Shown: positions 27,845 through 37,519, counted from the stretch's first letter. The stretch: 64,000 nucleotides of DNA from Hymenobacter arizonensis (GCF_900115775.1 NZ_FOXS01000001.1:620001-684000), one strand, 5' to 3'. Notes: generated by a model from the letters alone, not told the origin. Program-made: numbers and translations.

Positions 27845-30151
27845 CTACCGAACCACTTCGAGCCAGCCCCGGAAGCGTCGGCCGTCGGTGTAGGTCACGA
27901 AGTAATAATACACGCCCGCGCTGCCCTCGCCCGGCCACCGGAACTCCCGGTCGGTTGAGCTGAAAACCTGCTGGCCCCAGCGCGTGAAAACCTGAACGCT
28001 CTTGAACTGCGATTCGCAAAAGTTTGGCGGCAGGTCGGGCAGCCGAAATTCATCGTTCTTCCCGTCCCGGTTGGGGGTGATGATGTTGTAGAGCTTCACC
28101 GCCAGGGTATCGGGGTTTTTCACCAGCAGGCGCACCCGCTGCTCCTGCGGCAGGGGCCGGCACGTGGCATCCACGAGCCGGAAGGTCACGACCAAGTTGC
28201 GACGCAGGTTGGCAGCGGCGCAGCTCACGTCCCACTGAAAGGTGCCAGTGGCTACTCCGACGCCGTTTTGCGCGCTAAAGCGCATGCCAGCGGCGGCCAG
28301 GTCAAAGCCTTCGGAGCCATCTTCCGTGGAGCCGGTAGCGGATAGGGTCAGGCCGTCGCGGTCTACGTCGGCTCCGGTGAAAGTGGCGGTGTAAGTCTGG
28401 CCTAAGGGCAGCTCCACCAGCGGGATGGTATTGGGCTGCACTACCCGCGGCAGGGTTGAGGCCAGGGTAGGCGGGCGGTTGTCGTAGCGAACAATAATGG
28501 GCACCGTAATAGTGACGGCCTGCCGGGTGTTACACGGCGAGGTTGCGGCCGTAAACTGGAAGTTGCGCACCGAGTCGGGGCCCACGGCCCGGCAGTCGAC
28601 GCGCCACGTGAAGCGCCCGCGCTGCTGGTTGCCCACCGTACCCTGCGACAAGGTGGCACCCAGGTTGGTTGGGTTGAAGCCCTGCCCGCTCATCTCCAGC
28701 TGTATGGGGTCGTTGTCGGGGTCGGTGCCTGTCACATCAAAGGTTATCAAATCGCCCACCCGCACACGCAGCGGCAGGGGAGGCCCCGCCGTGCTCACCA
28801 GCGTGGGCAACGAGTTGGCGGGCGGCGAAGCAGTGAAGGCCACCCGCACTGTGTCGCGCTTGGGCAGGCTGCAACCGTCGTCGCCCACCACCACATCCAA
28901 CAGAAAGACGCGGCCCTGGGTATTGATGCATTCCGGGAAGCACAGCGTGGCCGTAAGGGTATCGGGCGCGCCGGGGGTGCGCACCGCACCGCTTGTGGCA
29001 GTGGTAAAGCTGGGCATGAGGCCCGTGAAGTTAACTGCACTCAGCGACAGCGACAAACGCGAGTTGGGGTCGGGGTCGGTGAAGCGCACGCGCACGCAGC
29101 GATTGCCGCCCTGCACCAGGCGCAGGGTGTCGCGCCCCGGCCGGTAGGGGGCCGCGCTATTGGGGGTCGGCAGCAGCACCATACTGGGCTTGGCGTTGGT
29201 GGGGCAATTGAGCACCATGAGCTGGAAGTCGCGGCGGGCTTCGCCAATTTTCTCGCCGTTGCGGTACTCCGAGCAGCGCACCCCAAACACAAACAAGCCC
29301 ATGTCGGTGGGGCGCACCGTGAGGCGGCCCGTGTTTCGGTCGATGTTCAGGGTGGGGGAGCCCGGAATCTGATTGAGCGTGCTCAGGGGGGGGCGAGTGG
29401 GCACACCCGGAATGGTGGGCGCGGGCGGCAGCCAGGTAATTAGTGAATAGGGCGCCGCAGATGCGGCGGCGGGCTTGGGCACGTTGGAGTTGGAACTGCC
29501 GTTGAGCGGCGTCACCAAGTCGTACACCAGAGAGTCGCCGTCGGCGTCCTGCCCGCCAAAGTCGTAGTAAAACAGTTCGTCGCGGCAGGCATAATCGGCC
29601 AGCGGCGGGAAAATGCGGGGCGTCGAGTCGATGAAAGGCTGCCCGCGCCGCACTACAGCCGGAAACTCCAGGTAAAAAGTTTGGGCGGCGCTGTTGGGCG
29701 ACACGATGTTGTTGATGCTGTTGTTGCGGCAGCAGCGCTCCACGGCCACGTAATAGCCCTGCGGGTTGTTGTAGGTGCCGGGTGGCAGGGTAATGTTTTT
29801 GCTGTAAACCAAGCGCCGCGTGCTGAGCGTGGGCTTGGCGCAGGCCGGGTTGGTGTAGTTGACGAAGGTGTTGGCGGTGAGGGGAAGCAGCACGTTAGTC
29901 ACGCGCTGGTTGGAGCCTTTCTCGAAGATGCTGGCCGTCAGGTCGGCGTCGAGGGCGCTGGGGCTGCCGTTTGCAGCATCAAAATACAGATTAAGTATCA
30001 GGGTGTACGAGTCGCCGGTGTTATGCACCAGTTCCATTTCGCCCCCTACAATGTGGGTGGCTTGTGCTGGCCCGGCCAACAGCAGCCAGGTGCACAAAAA
30101 CAGCAGCACTGCTGGCCACGCCGGACGCAGGGGAAAAAGGCGAAATGGCAT
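27845..30151 (-). CDS. Large secreted protein with T9SS type B (gliding motility CHU_C) sorting domain
   Basis: A 768-aa exported protein with signal peptide (about 1-31, AVLLFLCTWLLLAGPAQA). The body is a series of Ig/PKD-like beta-sandwich repeats (several TDPDND or DVDRDG-type calcium-like loops). The C-terminal ~85 residues are the CHU_C domain (NIITPNRDGKNDEFRLPD ... VFTRWGQQVFSS), the type B signal for type IX secretion. Such proteins are usually long surface adhesins or gliding-related; no enzyme motif was found. It is divergent from the M1 peptidase gene. Confidence 0.9.
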   Translation of the reverse strand: MPFRLFPLRPAWPAVLLFLCTWLLLAGPAQATHIVGGEMELVHNTGDSYTLILNLYFDAANGSPSALDADLTASIFEKGSNQRVTNVLLPLTANTFVNYTNPACAKPTLSTRRLVYSKNITLPPGTYNNPQGYYVAVERCCRNNSINNIVSPNSAAQTFYLEFPAVVRRGQPFIDSTPRIFPPLADYACRDELFYYDFGGQDADGDSLVYDLVTPLNGSSNSNVPKPAAASAAPYSLITWLPPAPTIPGVPTRPPLSTLNQIPGSPTLNIDRNTGRLTVRPTDMGLFVFGVRCSEYRNGEKIGEARRDFQLMVLNCPTNAKPSMVLLPTPNSAAPYRPGRDTLRLVQGGNRCVRVRFTDPDPNSRLSLSLSAVNFTGLMPSFTTATSGAVRTPGAPDTLTATLCFPECINTQGRVFLLDVVVGDDGCSLPKRDTVRVAFTASPPANSLPTLVSTAGPPLPLRVRVGDLITFDVTGTDPDNDPIQLEMSGQGFNPTNLGATLSQGTVGNQQRGRFTWRVDCRAVGPDSVRNFQFTAATSPCNTRQAVTITVPIIVRYDNRPPTLASTLPRVVQPNTIPLVELPLGQTYTATFTGADVDRDGLTLSATGSTEDGSEGFDLAAAGMRFSAQNGVGVATGTFQWDVSCAAANLRRNLVVTFRLVDATCRPLPQEQRVRLLVKNPDTLAVKLYNIITPNRDGKNDEFRLPDLPPNFCESQFKSVQVFTRWGQQVFSSTDREFRWPGEGSAGVYYYFVTYTDGRRFRGWLEVVR

Positions 30152-30359
30152 CGGGTAGAGGAAAAAGCGTAATTATTCCAGATTAAGCCGAAATATACGG
30201 ATGCAGCAGTCAACTTATAGCCTTGGCTGAGCGTTTCCAAATGGCCCGGCGCCCTTAGGCAGGCAGCGTTTTGGGCGATGCCCGGTCTACCTTCGGATTT
30301 CTGAATCCCGAATGTCTAACCTGGGTTAGAAATAAATTGTTGACACTGCACTAATCCCT

Positions 30360-32444
30360 ATGCGTCATATTCTTTACGCGCTGCTAAGCTGTAGCTTACT
30401 GCTAGCCTCTTCGCCGGTGCGAGCTCAGCAGCCCGCAGCAGCCCCCGCCACGTATGCGCGCTCCCTCACGCAGGCCGAGTTAGAGGGCGGGCGCCTGTGT
30501 GCGGCCGCTCACGGGCAGGCCGCCCAGCGCCCGGCCACCGCTTCGGTCACGCACCGCGCCAAGATGGAGCGGTACGACGTGAAGTACTACAAGCTGGACC
30601 TGGCGCTGGAAAACACCTCGCTCAATGTATCCGGCTCGGTTTGGATGCGCGTTCGGGTGGGCAGCCAGGCCCTCGACTCGCTGGCCTTTGAGCTGTACCA
30701 GGCACCCACGGGCTCGGGCGCCAACGTGGCCACGCTGCGCATCGACTCAGTAGTCGTGAACGGGCGGCGCTCGCCGGGCGTGCGGCGCGCCGGGCCCGAT
30801 GCCACCGCCAGCCTGGCCCAACCGGCCGCTGCAAACTCCCTCGTCGATGCCCGCATTTACTACCACGGCACGGCCCCCAGCGGTAACTCGGCAGCCATCG
30901 GCAATGGCCTCAGCAACCGCAGCTCCGTGAACATTGATACTTATAACGGCGCGCCCACCTTTCCTTATAACGTGACTTGGTCGCTCTCCGAGCCGTTTTC
31001 GGCGCACGAGTGGTTTCCGTGCAAGCAGGTGCTCACCGACAAGGCCGACTCTTCCGATGTGTGGGTGACCACCACGCTGCCCAACAAAGTGGCTTCCAAC
31101 GGCGTGCTGGTGCGCACCGTGCCCGTGGCTGGCAACAAGGTTCGGTACGAGTGGAAATCCCGGCATCCGATTGCCTACTACCTGATTTCGGTGGCGGTGG
31201 CGCCCTACCAGGAATACGTGAACTACGCCAACCCGGCGGGCGGGCCTCGCATTCCCATCGTCAACTACGTTTACAATCAAACCTACCTCGACTACTGGAA
31301 AACGCGCATCGACCTGACGCCTGGCTTCATTGAGAACTTCTCGTCCCTGGCCGGCCTCTACCCATTTGCCGACGAGAAGTACGGCCACGCCAACGCGCCC
31401 CTTTTCGGCGGCATGGAGCACCAGACCATGACCACGCAAGACGGCTTCAGCTTCACCCTCACGGCGCACGAGCTGTTTCACCAGTGGTTTGGCGACAACG
31501 TGACCTGCGCCAGCTGGGAGGATATTTGGTTGAACGAAGGCTTCGCTTCCTACGGCGAATACCTTGCGCTGCAGGCCTTTGATACGCCAGCCAACGCTCG
31601 GGGGTGGATGAATGAAGCGCACCGTCTCGCCTTGCTCAACTCCGGCAGCGTGTATGTGGCCGACACCACCAGCGTCAATCGTATTTTCGATTACTCCCTC
31701 AGCTACAAAAAGGGAGCGGGCGTGGTGCACATGCTGCGCTACCTCCTCAACGACGATACCAAGTTTTTCCGGGCACTGCGGACCTTTCAAAACCAGTTTC
31801 GCGGCTCCACGGCCCGCACCGCCGACCTGCAGGCCATTTTCGAGGCCGAGGCTGGGCGGCCACTCGGCTACTTCTTCGAGCAGTGGTTTCGGGGGCGCGG
31901 CTACCCCGCTTTTGAAGTGCGCTGGAACCAGGGCGGCAGCAATGTGGTGCTGCGGGTAGACGAAACGGTGTCGCAGCCCACTTTCACGCCGTTTTTTGAA
32001 ACCGATGTGGACTACCGCCTCACCTTCACCAACGGCACCACCCAAACCGTGCGCCTGCGCCAAGGCCAGGCTTCCGAAACGTTTCAGCTGGCCGTGAACG
32101 GCACCGTGGCCAGCGTGGCCGTCGACCCCGACCAATGGCTGCTCGACCGCAGTGTTACGCCCCTGCGCGACAACACCCTGCTGGCCACCCGTGCCGGCGC
32201 CGGCCTGCTGCCGCTTACACTTTTCCCCAACCCTTGCCGCGAAGAGCTGTGGCTGGCAGCCTTGCCCGCCTTCAGTGTCAGGGCCGAAGCGTTGGACGCT
32301 ACCGGGCGCGTAGTGCTGCGGCAGGCCATCGGCACCACCCAACCGCAAGTCGACACCCGTTTGCTGGCTCCGGGCCTCTACTATCTGCGACTGCTAAGCA
32401 CAGGAGGGGAGTTGGTGGGTCACGGCCGCTTTGTGCGAGAATAA
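30360..32444 (+). CDS. Secreted M1 family aminopeptidase with T9SS sorting domain
   Basis: A 694-aa zinc metallopeptidase with signal peptide (RHILYALLSCSLLLASSPVRA). The beta-rich N-terminal M1 domain is followed by LFGGMEHQTM (the GAMEN-type substrate loop) and the zinc site HELFH at 370-374 with Glu393 in LNEGFASY, the classic HExxH-x18-E spacing. After the helical domain, a C-terminal ~75-aa type A sorting domain (LTLFPNPCREELWL ... LLAPGLYYLRLLS) directs it through type IX secretion. It trims N-terminal residues from peptides outside the cell. A bidirectional terminator follows. Confidence 0.94.
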   Translation: MRHILYALLSCSLLLASSPVRAQQPAAAPATYARSLTQAELEGGRLCAAAHGQAAQRPATASVTHRAKMERYDVKYYKLDLALENTSLNVSGSVWMRVRVGSQALDSLAFELYQAPTGSGANVATLRIDSVVVNGRRSPGVRRAGPDATASLAQPAAANSLVDARIYYHGTAPSGNSAAIGNGLSNRSSVNIDTYNGAPTFPYNVTWSLSEPFSAHEWFPCKQVLTDKADSSDVWVTTTLPNKVASNGVLVRTVPVAGNKVRYEWKSRHPIAYYLISVAVAPYQEYVNYANPAGGPRIPIVNYVYNQTYLDYWKTRIDLTPGFIENFSSLAGLYPFADEKYGHANAPLFGGMEHQTMTTQDGFSFTLTAHELFHQWFGDNVTCASWEDIWLNEGFASYGEYLALQAFDTPANARGWMNEAHRLALLNSGSVYVADTTSVNRIFDYSLSYKKGAGVVHMLRYLLNDDTKFFRALRTFQNQFRGSTARTADLQAIFEAEAGRPLGYFFEQWFRGRGYPAFEVRWNQGGSNVVLRVDETVSQPTFTPFFETDVDYRLTFTNGTTQTVRLRQGQASETFQLAVNGTVASVAVDPDQWLLDRSVTPLRDNTLLATRAGAGLLPLTLFPNPCREELWLAALPAFSVRAEALDATGRVVLRQAIGTTQPQVDTRLLAPGLYYLRLLSTGGELVGHGRFVRE

Positions 32445-32457
32445 ATGCCTATTCGTG

Positions 32458-32504
32458 AAGAACAACAAAGCCGCTCCTTGCCAAGGAGCGGCTTTGTTGT
32501 TCTT
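32458..32504. terminator. 23-bp bidirectional terminator
   Basis: Bases 32458-32480 and 32482-32504 are perfect reverse complements (aacaacaaagccgctcc core). It lies between the convergent M1 peptidase and hypothetical genes, with T-rich ends on both strands. Confidence 0.92.
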
Positions 32505-32537
32505 AGTAAACTGGATAAGTTTGCAGCCCGCTAGTTT

Positions 32538-33173
32538 TTAGAATACGTCGTGGTATTCCTGAATGCGGGCTTCAATGGCGTCGTCGGCAGGCGGAGCGTC
32601 CAGCAGGGCCTTCAGCAGGTCGTCGAACGAGCGAGCAGGAGTGAACCCTTCTTGGAGCACGGCGTTGCTGGAAACCCGGATAAACACCGGTTGCTCGTTG
32701 ATGGCCACAAGGTCTACCGTGACCAGGCCGAAGCGCTGGTTGCAATGGCCGGTTTTGGGGCAGTCGGTGGGGTCGGGCTTGAAGAGCTGCTTGAGCGTGA
32801 GCTCCCGGTGCGAGCCGTGCTGGCGGGTGCACTGGTCGGCGCAGGCCCGGTGGTAGCCCATCGTGAGCAGGCGCTCGCCGAGGTGTTCGTAGAAGTGCCG
32901 AAAGTTACCGGGGCCAATGCTCTGGTCAAACAACAGCATGGCGCCCTGGCGGCCGCTTTCCTGCATCAGCTGCACCTGAAAACCACGCGAGCCCGCCGCC
33001 CCGCCTTTCCGCAGGTGGTATGCCTTGAAGTAAGGCCCCAGCCAGTTCAGGTATACCTGCTGCTCTACCCAGCGCGCGTGCCGCTGCGCCTGGGCGGGCG
33101 ACAGTTTCACGGCTTGCCAAGAGCCCGGAACCCCGTCTTTGGAACGGAAAAGGTTTTGAATAAAATCGAACAA
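32538..33173 (-). CDS. Hypothetical protein, about 211 aa
   Basis: Probably begins at TTG 33173 (then FDFIQNLFRSKDG), since codons upstream in frame look non-coding. It is soluble, with no signal or membrane segment. Features include AQRHARWVEQQVYLNWLGPYFKAY, several Cys and His residues (CADQCTRQHG, CPKTGHCNQRF) that could bind a metal, and an acidic C-terminus (DAIEARIQEYHDVF). I do not recognise a family. The coding look is convincing across its whole length. Confidence 0.75.
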   Translation of the reverse strand: MFDFIQNLFRSKDGVPGSWQAVKLSPAQAQRHARWVEQQVYLNWLGPYFKAYHLRKGGAAGSRGFQVQLMQESGRQGAMLLFDQSIGPGNFRHFYEHLGERLLTMGYHRACADQCTRQHGSHRELTLKQLFKPDPTDCPKTGHCNQRFGLVTVDLVAINEQPVFIRVSSNAVLQEGFTPARSFDDLLKALLDAPPADDAIEARIQEYHDVF

Positions 33174-33379
33174 AACGTGGAAAGTTATTGAAGTCAAAAC
33201 ACCCGGCTGGGCAAATAGTTTCTGAGCGCCTCGCTGGCGATGGACCTTTTCAGCACCCGGTAAGCACAAGAATACGCTTGCTCAGGAAGCTGCTCAACTG
33301 CACCCCGGGCTTCTTTAGGCTTCTGATATAGCGGCAGCTCCTGCACACTTCAGGCCAGTTCCTAGCAGGCTGTAAACAA

Positions 33380-33412
33380 AGGGCCGGCCTCCATCAGAAG
33401 CCGGCCTGCCGT
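33380..33412 (-). terminator. Likely terminator after DUF2147 gene
   Basis: On the minus strand GGCCGGCTT and AGGCCGGCC form a short GC-rich stem followed by ctttgttt, downstream of the DUF2147 stop. Confidence 0.55.
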
Positions 33413-33436
33413 TTGGTTTTGTGTCGACGGCTGCGG

Positions 33437-33877
33437 CTATTTTACGCGGGTCCAGGTTTGGGATTTGCCGATGAGCGAGAAGCCGATGTAGCCTTTCACT
33501 TCCATGGTGTTGGCGTTCTGCATTTTCATGTAGCACGAATACGACTTGCCCGTTTCGGGGTCGTAGATTTTGCCATCGTCCCACTTGTTGCCCTCGTCGT
33601 AGGTGAAGTCTTCCATAAACACCAGCCCCAGCCGCGGACGGGTGCGAAGCTTGGGGTCGGGGTTTTGCGTATCGGTTTTGGGTTTTCCGGTATCCGGGTC
33701 GTCCGGAGTGGCCAAGCTCATGATTCTTCCGCACAGCTTGCTGCCGCACTGAAAAATCTCAAACGTCGCTTTCTTGTCGGCCGGCGTCCAGACTCCGAGC
33801 GGAGACATGGTTTGGGCCGAAGCCATGCCGGCAACTCCCAAAACGATGGCAACAAGTAAGAGCAGGGTTTTTTTCAT
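33437..33877 (-). CDS. DUF2147 family secreted protein
   Basis: A 146-aa protein with a clear signal peptide (KKTLLLLVAIVLGVAGMASA) and the DUF2147 pattern: PLGVWTPADKKATFEIFQCGSKLCGRIMSL, then LVFMEDFTYDEGNKWDDGKIYDPETGKSYSC and FSLIGKSQTWTRV. DUF2147 proteins are lipocalin-like small beta-barrels of the periplasm or cell surface whose function is unknown. It is a single gene with a likely terminator. Confidence 0.93.
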   Translation of the reverse strand: MKKTLLLLVAIVLGVAGMASAQTMSPLGVWTPADKKATFEIFQCGSKLCGRIMSLATPDDPDTGKPKTDTQNPDPKLRTRPRLGLVFMEDFTYDEGNKWDDGKIYDPETGKSYSCYMKMQNANTMEVKGYIGFSLIGKSQTWTRVK

Positions 33878-34579
33878 CTCGGAAGGAAGGGAGGAGTTTG
33901 ATTAAAAAGTAAGGGCAATTATTGGCAAGCCATGGGCCAGTGCGGCAAAGGCACTTTGGCAAGTTTACGGCCAAGTTGCGTGCTGATACGGAAGGATGCC
34001 CTGGCAGGATGAAAATTGCAAAAAAAATAGGTCTGTAAATCAGGCTTCAAGCTACCATGGGGGCCGATTTGTGAAAAATTAAGTCCCCCGACTTTGAACC
34101 TTAGTATCGGCTATTAACTTTACCGTCCAGTAGTGAGTGCTACGGCCCCTCCCAAGCAGCCCTAAGGTGCTGGGCCGCGCGAGGGGGGTTATGTCGAACG
34201 TAAAGAAAGGAGGTACAAAATGTCTAGTAGTCCCAAACAAATCCTGCCCAGCCTGTCGAATGTCGTACGCTTCACCGCAGTACGCGCCTAACAACAGCTT
34301 CGTGGGGTAGCTCCTAAGGCTTCCCACATTCGGCCAGGTCTTACTCTCAGCAGTGGACGCCGGAACTGTACCCCAGTTTCGCCGCTCGGTAAGATTTGAA
34401 GGATTAGATGCCCGGTTAGCCCAGCCGCCCTTTAGTGGGCCGGCAGAGGCGAACCGGGCATCGCTTCGTTTAAGGGGTTTGATAAGAGGGTTGGAAAGGT
34501 TGATAGTTTACTTGTAGCTAATGGTCGCCAAGCGCTCAAGTCCTAATCCTGACCTGCCTGCTATCCCCAAAAGAGCTGT
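33878..34579. other. 702-bp intergenic region with local hairpins; possible structured RNA
   Basis: No convincing protein gene is present. The region holds several local pairings: a CCCCTCC/GAGGGGG stem around 34145-34190, tcttac/gtaaga around 34340-34392 enclosing aactg/cagtt, and the 11-bp stem at 34407-34462. A perfect Shine-Dalgarno AAAGGAGGT at about 34206-34214 precedes a 23-codon frame (atg 34220, MSSSPKQILPSL...). It does not match RNase P, tmRNA or SRP RNA by eye. Confidence 0.35.
34407..34462. repeat. Hairpin with 11-bp perfect outer stem
   Basis: GATGCCCGGTT (34407-34417) is the reverse complement of 34452-34462, with an inner gccgccc/gggccggc pairing. There is no T run after it, so it is not an ordinary terminator. 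Confidence 0.6.
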
Positions 34580-35464
34580 TTACCTCGTTGCTCGCTTCTT
34601 GACCGGAGCGCTGCTTTTGGCGGACGCCTTGCGCCGTACCGTGGGGGCAGGCTTCTTTTTCGCAACCGTTTTCTTTTGAGCGACGACTTTCTTCTTGGCC
34701 ACAGTGGCCGTGCTCTTTCGGGCAACACTCTTGCGGCGGGGCAGCACTTTGGGTGGAGCAGCCGCCGGAGCATCATCTGCTTCCACGGCTACGGGCAGGG
34801 TGGGCAAGGCCGCTACCGGCGATGCTTTTCGAGCTGCGGGGCCCGTGCGCGCCACGGCCGGAGCACCCGGCCCAACCACGCGCCGCACTTGCATGAAGCG
34901 GCGTTCGTAGTCAGTGCCCTCCACCTGACTCACTTTCACCCCCGACTCGCGGCGGGCCGAAGATGAGTGCACAAACCGTATGGGCCCGCTGGGGCCGGCC
35001 GTGGTGATGATGCCCGCGTGCCCCGGGGTAGTAGCTGCTTTGTCGGTGCCGGTGAACACCACGATGTCGCCGGGCCGGGCATCGGAGCGGGGCACAGGCT
35101 GCCCCACGCTAATAAGCAAGGCCGTGGAGTGGGGCATGGCAATGCCGAAACGGCTGTACACGAACTGCACAAACCCCGAGCAGTCGAAGCCCGTTTCGGG
35201 CGTGTTGCCGGCATAGCAGTAGTTGGTGCCGAGCTGCTGCATGGCATAGCGCACAATGCTGTCGCGCTGGGATGCTTCGCCCACCAGCTCACTAGCCTCC
35301 CGTGTCGAGGTAAACACGGCCTCCAAGCGGCTATCGTCGGTAGCCGCGGAGTGGCTGACATGGGCCGCCTCCTGAGCTGCCTTGGGCTCCGATGACTTCA
35401 GGCGGGGCAGAAGCCCCACCATGGCCAGTATCAGTACCACGAAAATCAGCCAGAGAAAACGCAT
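34580..35464 (-). CDS. NlpC/P60 peptidase with N-terminal anchor and long basic tail
   Basis: A 294-aa protein with an N-terminal membrane anchor or signal (RFLWLIFVVLILAMVGLLP). The NlpC/P60 domain (about 65-200) shows the catalytic Cys in TGFDCSGFVQFVY, His in GHAGIITT and a third polar His in RFVHSSS, so it should cut peptidoglycan stem peptides. The last ~60 residues are extremely rich in Lys, Arg and Ala (VAKKKVVAQKKTVAKKK), resembling histone H1 tails. The tail might bind acidic polymers such as DNA or anionic glycans, which is inference. It is divergent from the M61 gene. Confidence 0.9.
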   Translation of the reverse strand: MRFLWLIFVVLILAMVGLLPRLKSSEPKAAQEAAHVSHSAATDDSRLEAVFTSTREASELVGEASQRDSIVRYAMQQLGTNYCYAGNTPETGFDCSGFVQFVYSRFGIAMPHSTALLISVGQPVPRSDARPGDIVVFTGTDKAATTPGHAGIITTAGPSGPIRFVHSSSARRESGVKVSQVEGTDYERRFMQVRRVVGPGAPAVARTGPAARKASPVAALPTLPVAVEADDAPAAAPPKVLPRRKSVARKSTATVAKKKVVAQKKTVAKKKPAPTVRRKASAKSSAPVKKRATR

Positions 35465-35593
35465 AATGAAAATGGAAAATGGTGCCGGTGCGTTCTATAC
35501 GTCCGTTCGCTCCTAACGGCGCAGCTAACTGCTAGGTTGGTGCCAACCCCAAGGACTTACTTTGTGACCTTGATACATCCTAAAACAGTGCTA

Positions 35594-37414
35594 ATGCTCA
35601 AAAATTCAAAATCGTTTTTCTGTCAGGCTACCTTGGCTGTGCTGCTGGCCAGTGCATTGCCCGCCGCGGCCACGGCCACTGCAGTGGTGCCCACGCTCCG
35701 CTACACGCTGGCCATGCCCGCACCCCAGACCCATTACTTTGAAGTGAAAATGGACCTCGGCGGCTTCCCTGCTGAGTATACCGACGTCAAAATTCCGGTG
35801 TGGGCGCCGGGCTCCTACCTGGTGCGGGAGTTTGCCAAAAACGTGGAAGGCTTCCAGGCCCGCACCACCGGCGGCCAGGCCCTGGCCGTGGAAAAACTTA
35901 ACAAGAATACCTGGCGGGTGCGCCATCCCAAGCAGGCCGATTTTCAGGTGAGCTACAAGGTGTATGCCTATGAACTGACTGTGCGGACCTCGTTTGTCGA
36001 CGCCGACCACGGCTACCTCAACGGCACCAGCGTGTTCATGTACCCCGCCGACAACAAGATGCTGGGCAGCACCGTGGTGGTGGAGCCCGCCGCGGGCTGG
36101 ACCAAGGTGAGCACGGCGCTCAAGCCCGCCCCGGGCAAGTTTACCTACAAGGCCGCCAGCTACGACGAGCTGGCCGACTCGCCTATTGAAATTGGCAACC
36201 ACAAGGTGTTGGAATTCAGCGTTAACGGCACGCCCCACCAGGTAGCCATGTACGGCACCTACACCGCCGACGACACCAAGCTCACGGCCGACCTGAAAAA
36301 GGTGTGCGAGGAAGCCCACCGCGTGGTAGGCCAGAACCCGCTCGACCGCTACCTTTTCATTGTGCACAACCTGGAGCGCGGCGGCGGCGGCCTCGAACAC
36401 CTCAACTCCACCACGCTGGAAGTGAGCCGCACTACCTACGGCACCGAAGCCGGCTACCAGTCGTTTCTGGACCTGGCGGCGCACGAGTACTTCCACCTCT
36501 GGAACGTGAAGCGCATCCGGCCGGTGGCCCTGGGGCCGTTTAACTACGACCAGGAGAACTACACCAACATGCTGTGGGTGAGCGAGGGCATGACGTCGTA
36601 CTACGCCCGCCTTATCAACAAACGCGCAGGCTTTATCTCGCAGGAAACGTACCTAGCCAAGCTCAGCAACGCCATTACGCAGGTAGAGAACACGCCCGGC
36701 AACCGCGTACAGTCGGCCGCCGAATCGAGCTTTGATGCCTGGATTAAGGGGTATCGCCAGAATGAAAATTCGAGCAACAGCGAAATCAGCTACTACTCCA
36801 AGGGCGACCTTATTGGTGCGATGCTCGACCTGAACATTGCCGAAGCTACCAAAGGCGAGAAGCACCTCGACGACGTGTTCCGCTTCCTCTACGATACATA
36901 TTATAAGAAAGCGAACCGCGGCTTCACCGATAAGGAGTTTCAGGATGCCGTGGCTACCGTGGCCGGCCGTCGCTACGACGATTTCTTTCAAACCAGTGTG
37001 TACGGCACCAAAACCCTGGACTATGCGACTGCCCTCGGCTACGCCGGCCTCACGCTAAGCGTGGCGCCCCTCAACGAAAACGGCACCCTCGGCGCATCAT
37101 TTGCCAACCGCGCGGGCCGCATTGTGGTAGTGGGTGTGAAGCGCGACGGCGCCGCCTGGAACAGCGGCCTCAACGTGAACGACGAAGTGCTGCTTGTCAA
37201 CGGCACGGCCCCCAATGAGGAGTCCATCAAGCAGCTGCTCGGCAGCCCGGTAGGCACGGATGTTAAGCTACAGGTGCGCCGCGACGGCCTCACCCGCGAC
37301 ATCGCCCTCAAAGCCGTAGCTGACCCCGACCGGAAGTACACAATTCAGCCCGTAGCCAGTCCCAGCGCTGCGCAGCAGCGCGTGCTGGCCCGCTGGCTCG
37401 GCTCAACAAAATAG
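35594..37414 (+). CDS. M61 family glycyl-type aminopeptidase with PDZ domain
   Basis: A 606-aa exported zinc metallopeptidase. The ATG at 35594 begins a signal peptide (LKNSKSFFCQATLAVLLASALPAAA). The N-terminal beta domain (LRYTLAMPAPQTHYFEVKM) is followed by the zinc motif HEYFH at 297-301 with downstream Glu in WVSEGMTSYY, and a C-terminal PDZ domain (about 500-590, RIVVVGVKRDGAAWNSGLNVNDEVLLVNG split across positions). M61 enzymes remove N-terminal Gly or Ala. A strong terminator and then a palindromic repeat follow. Confidence 0.95.
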   Translation: MLKNSKSFFCQATLAVLLASALPAAATATAVVPTLRYTLAMPAPQTHYFEVKMDLGGFPAEYTDVKIPVWAPGSYLVREFAKNVEGFQARTTGGQALAVEKLNKNTWRVRHPKQADFQVSYKVYAYELTVRTSFVDADHGYLNGTSVFMYPADNKMLGSTVVVEPAAGWTKVSTALKPAPGKFTYKAASYDELADSPIEIGNHKVLEFSVNGTPHQVAMYGTYTADDTKLTADLKKVCEEAHRVVGQNPLDRYLFIVHNLERGGGGLEHLNSTTLEVSRTTYGTEAGYQSFLDLAAHEYFHLWNVKRIRPVALGPFNYDQENYTNMLWVSEGMTSYYARLINKRAGFISQETYLAKLSNAITQVENTPGNRVQSAAESSFDAWIKGYRQNENSSNSEISYYSKGDLIGAMLDLNIAEATKGEKHLDDVFRFLYDTYYKKANRGFTDKEFQDAVATVAGRRYDDFFQTSVYGTKTLDYATALGYAGLTLSVAPLNENGTLGASFANRAGRIVVVGVKRDGAAWNSGLNVNDEVLLVNGTAPNEESIKQLLGSPVGTDVKLQVRRDGLTRDIALKAVADPDRKYTIQPVASPSAAQQRVLARWLGSTK

Positions 37415-37462
37415 CGGCTTGATTCGCTAGCTTGGTTAGCCCAGCTTCTAAGTTAGGGTAAA

Positions 37463-37500
37463 ACAAAAGGCCCCGTACAAAGCTGTACGGGGCCTTTTGT
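37463..37500 (+). terminator. Terminator after M61 gene
   Basis: A 17-bp perfect stem (acaaaaggccccgtaca / tgtacggggccttttgt) with an AAGC loop. Confidence 0.92.
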
Positions 37501-37519
37501 ATTTATAGTAGACTTGTTC

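Noticed and set aside
30747..32348. A 533-codon open frame on the minus strand
   Set aside because: Antisense to the M1 peptidase; no domain, promoter or signal peptide.
34155..34185. Similarity to SRP RNA (AAGCAGCCCTAAGG)
   Set aside because: The upstream GGAA tetraloop segment and the matching stem of SRP RNA are missing.
34079..34327. 82-codon minus-strand frame
   Set aside because: Crosses the predicted RNA stems; no recognisable domain or upstream signal.
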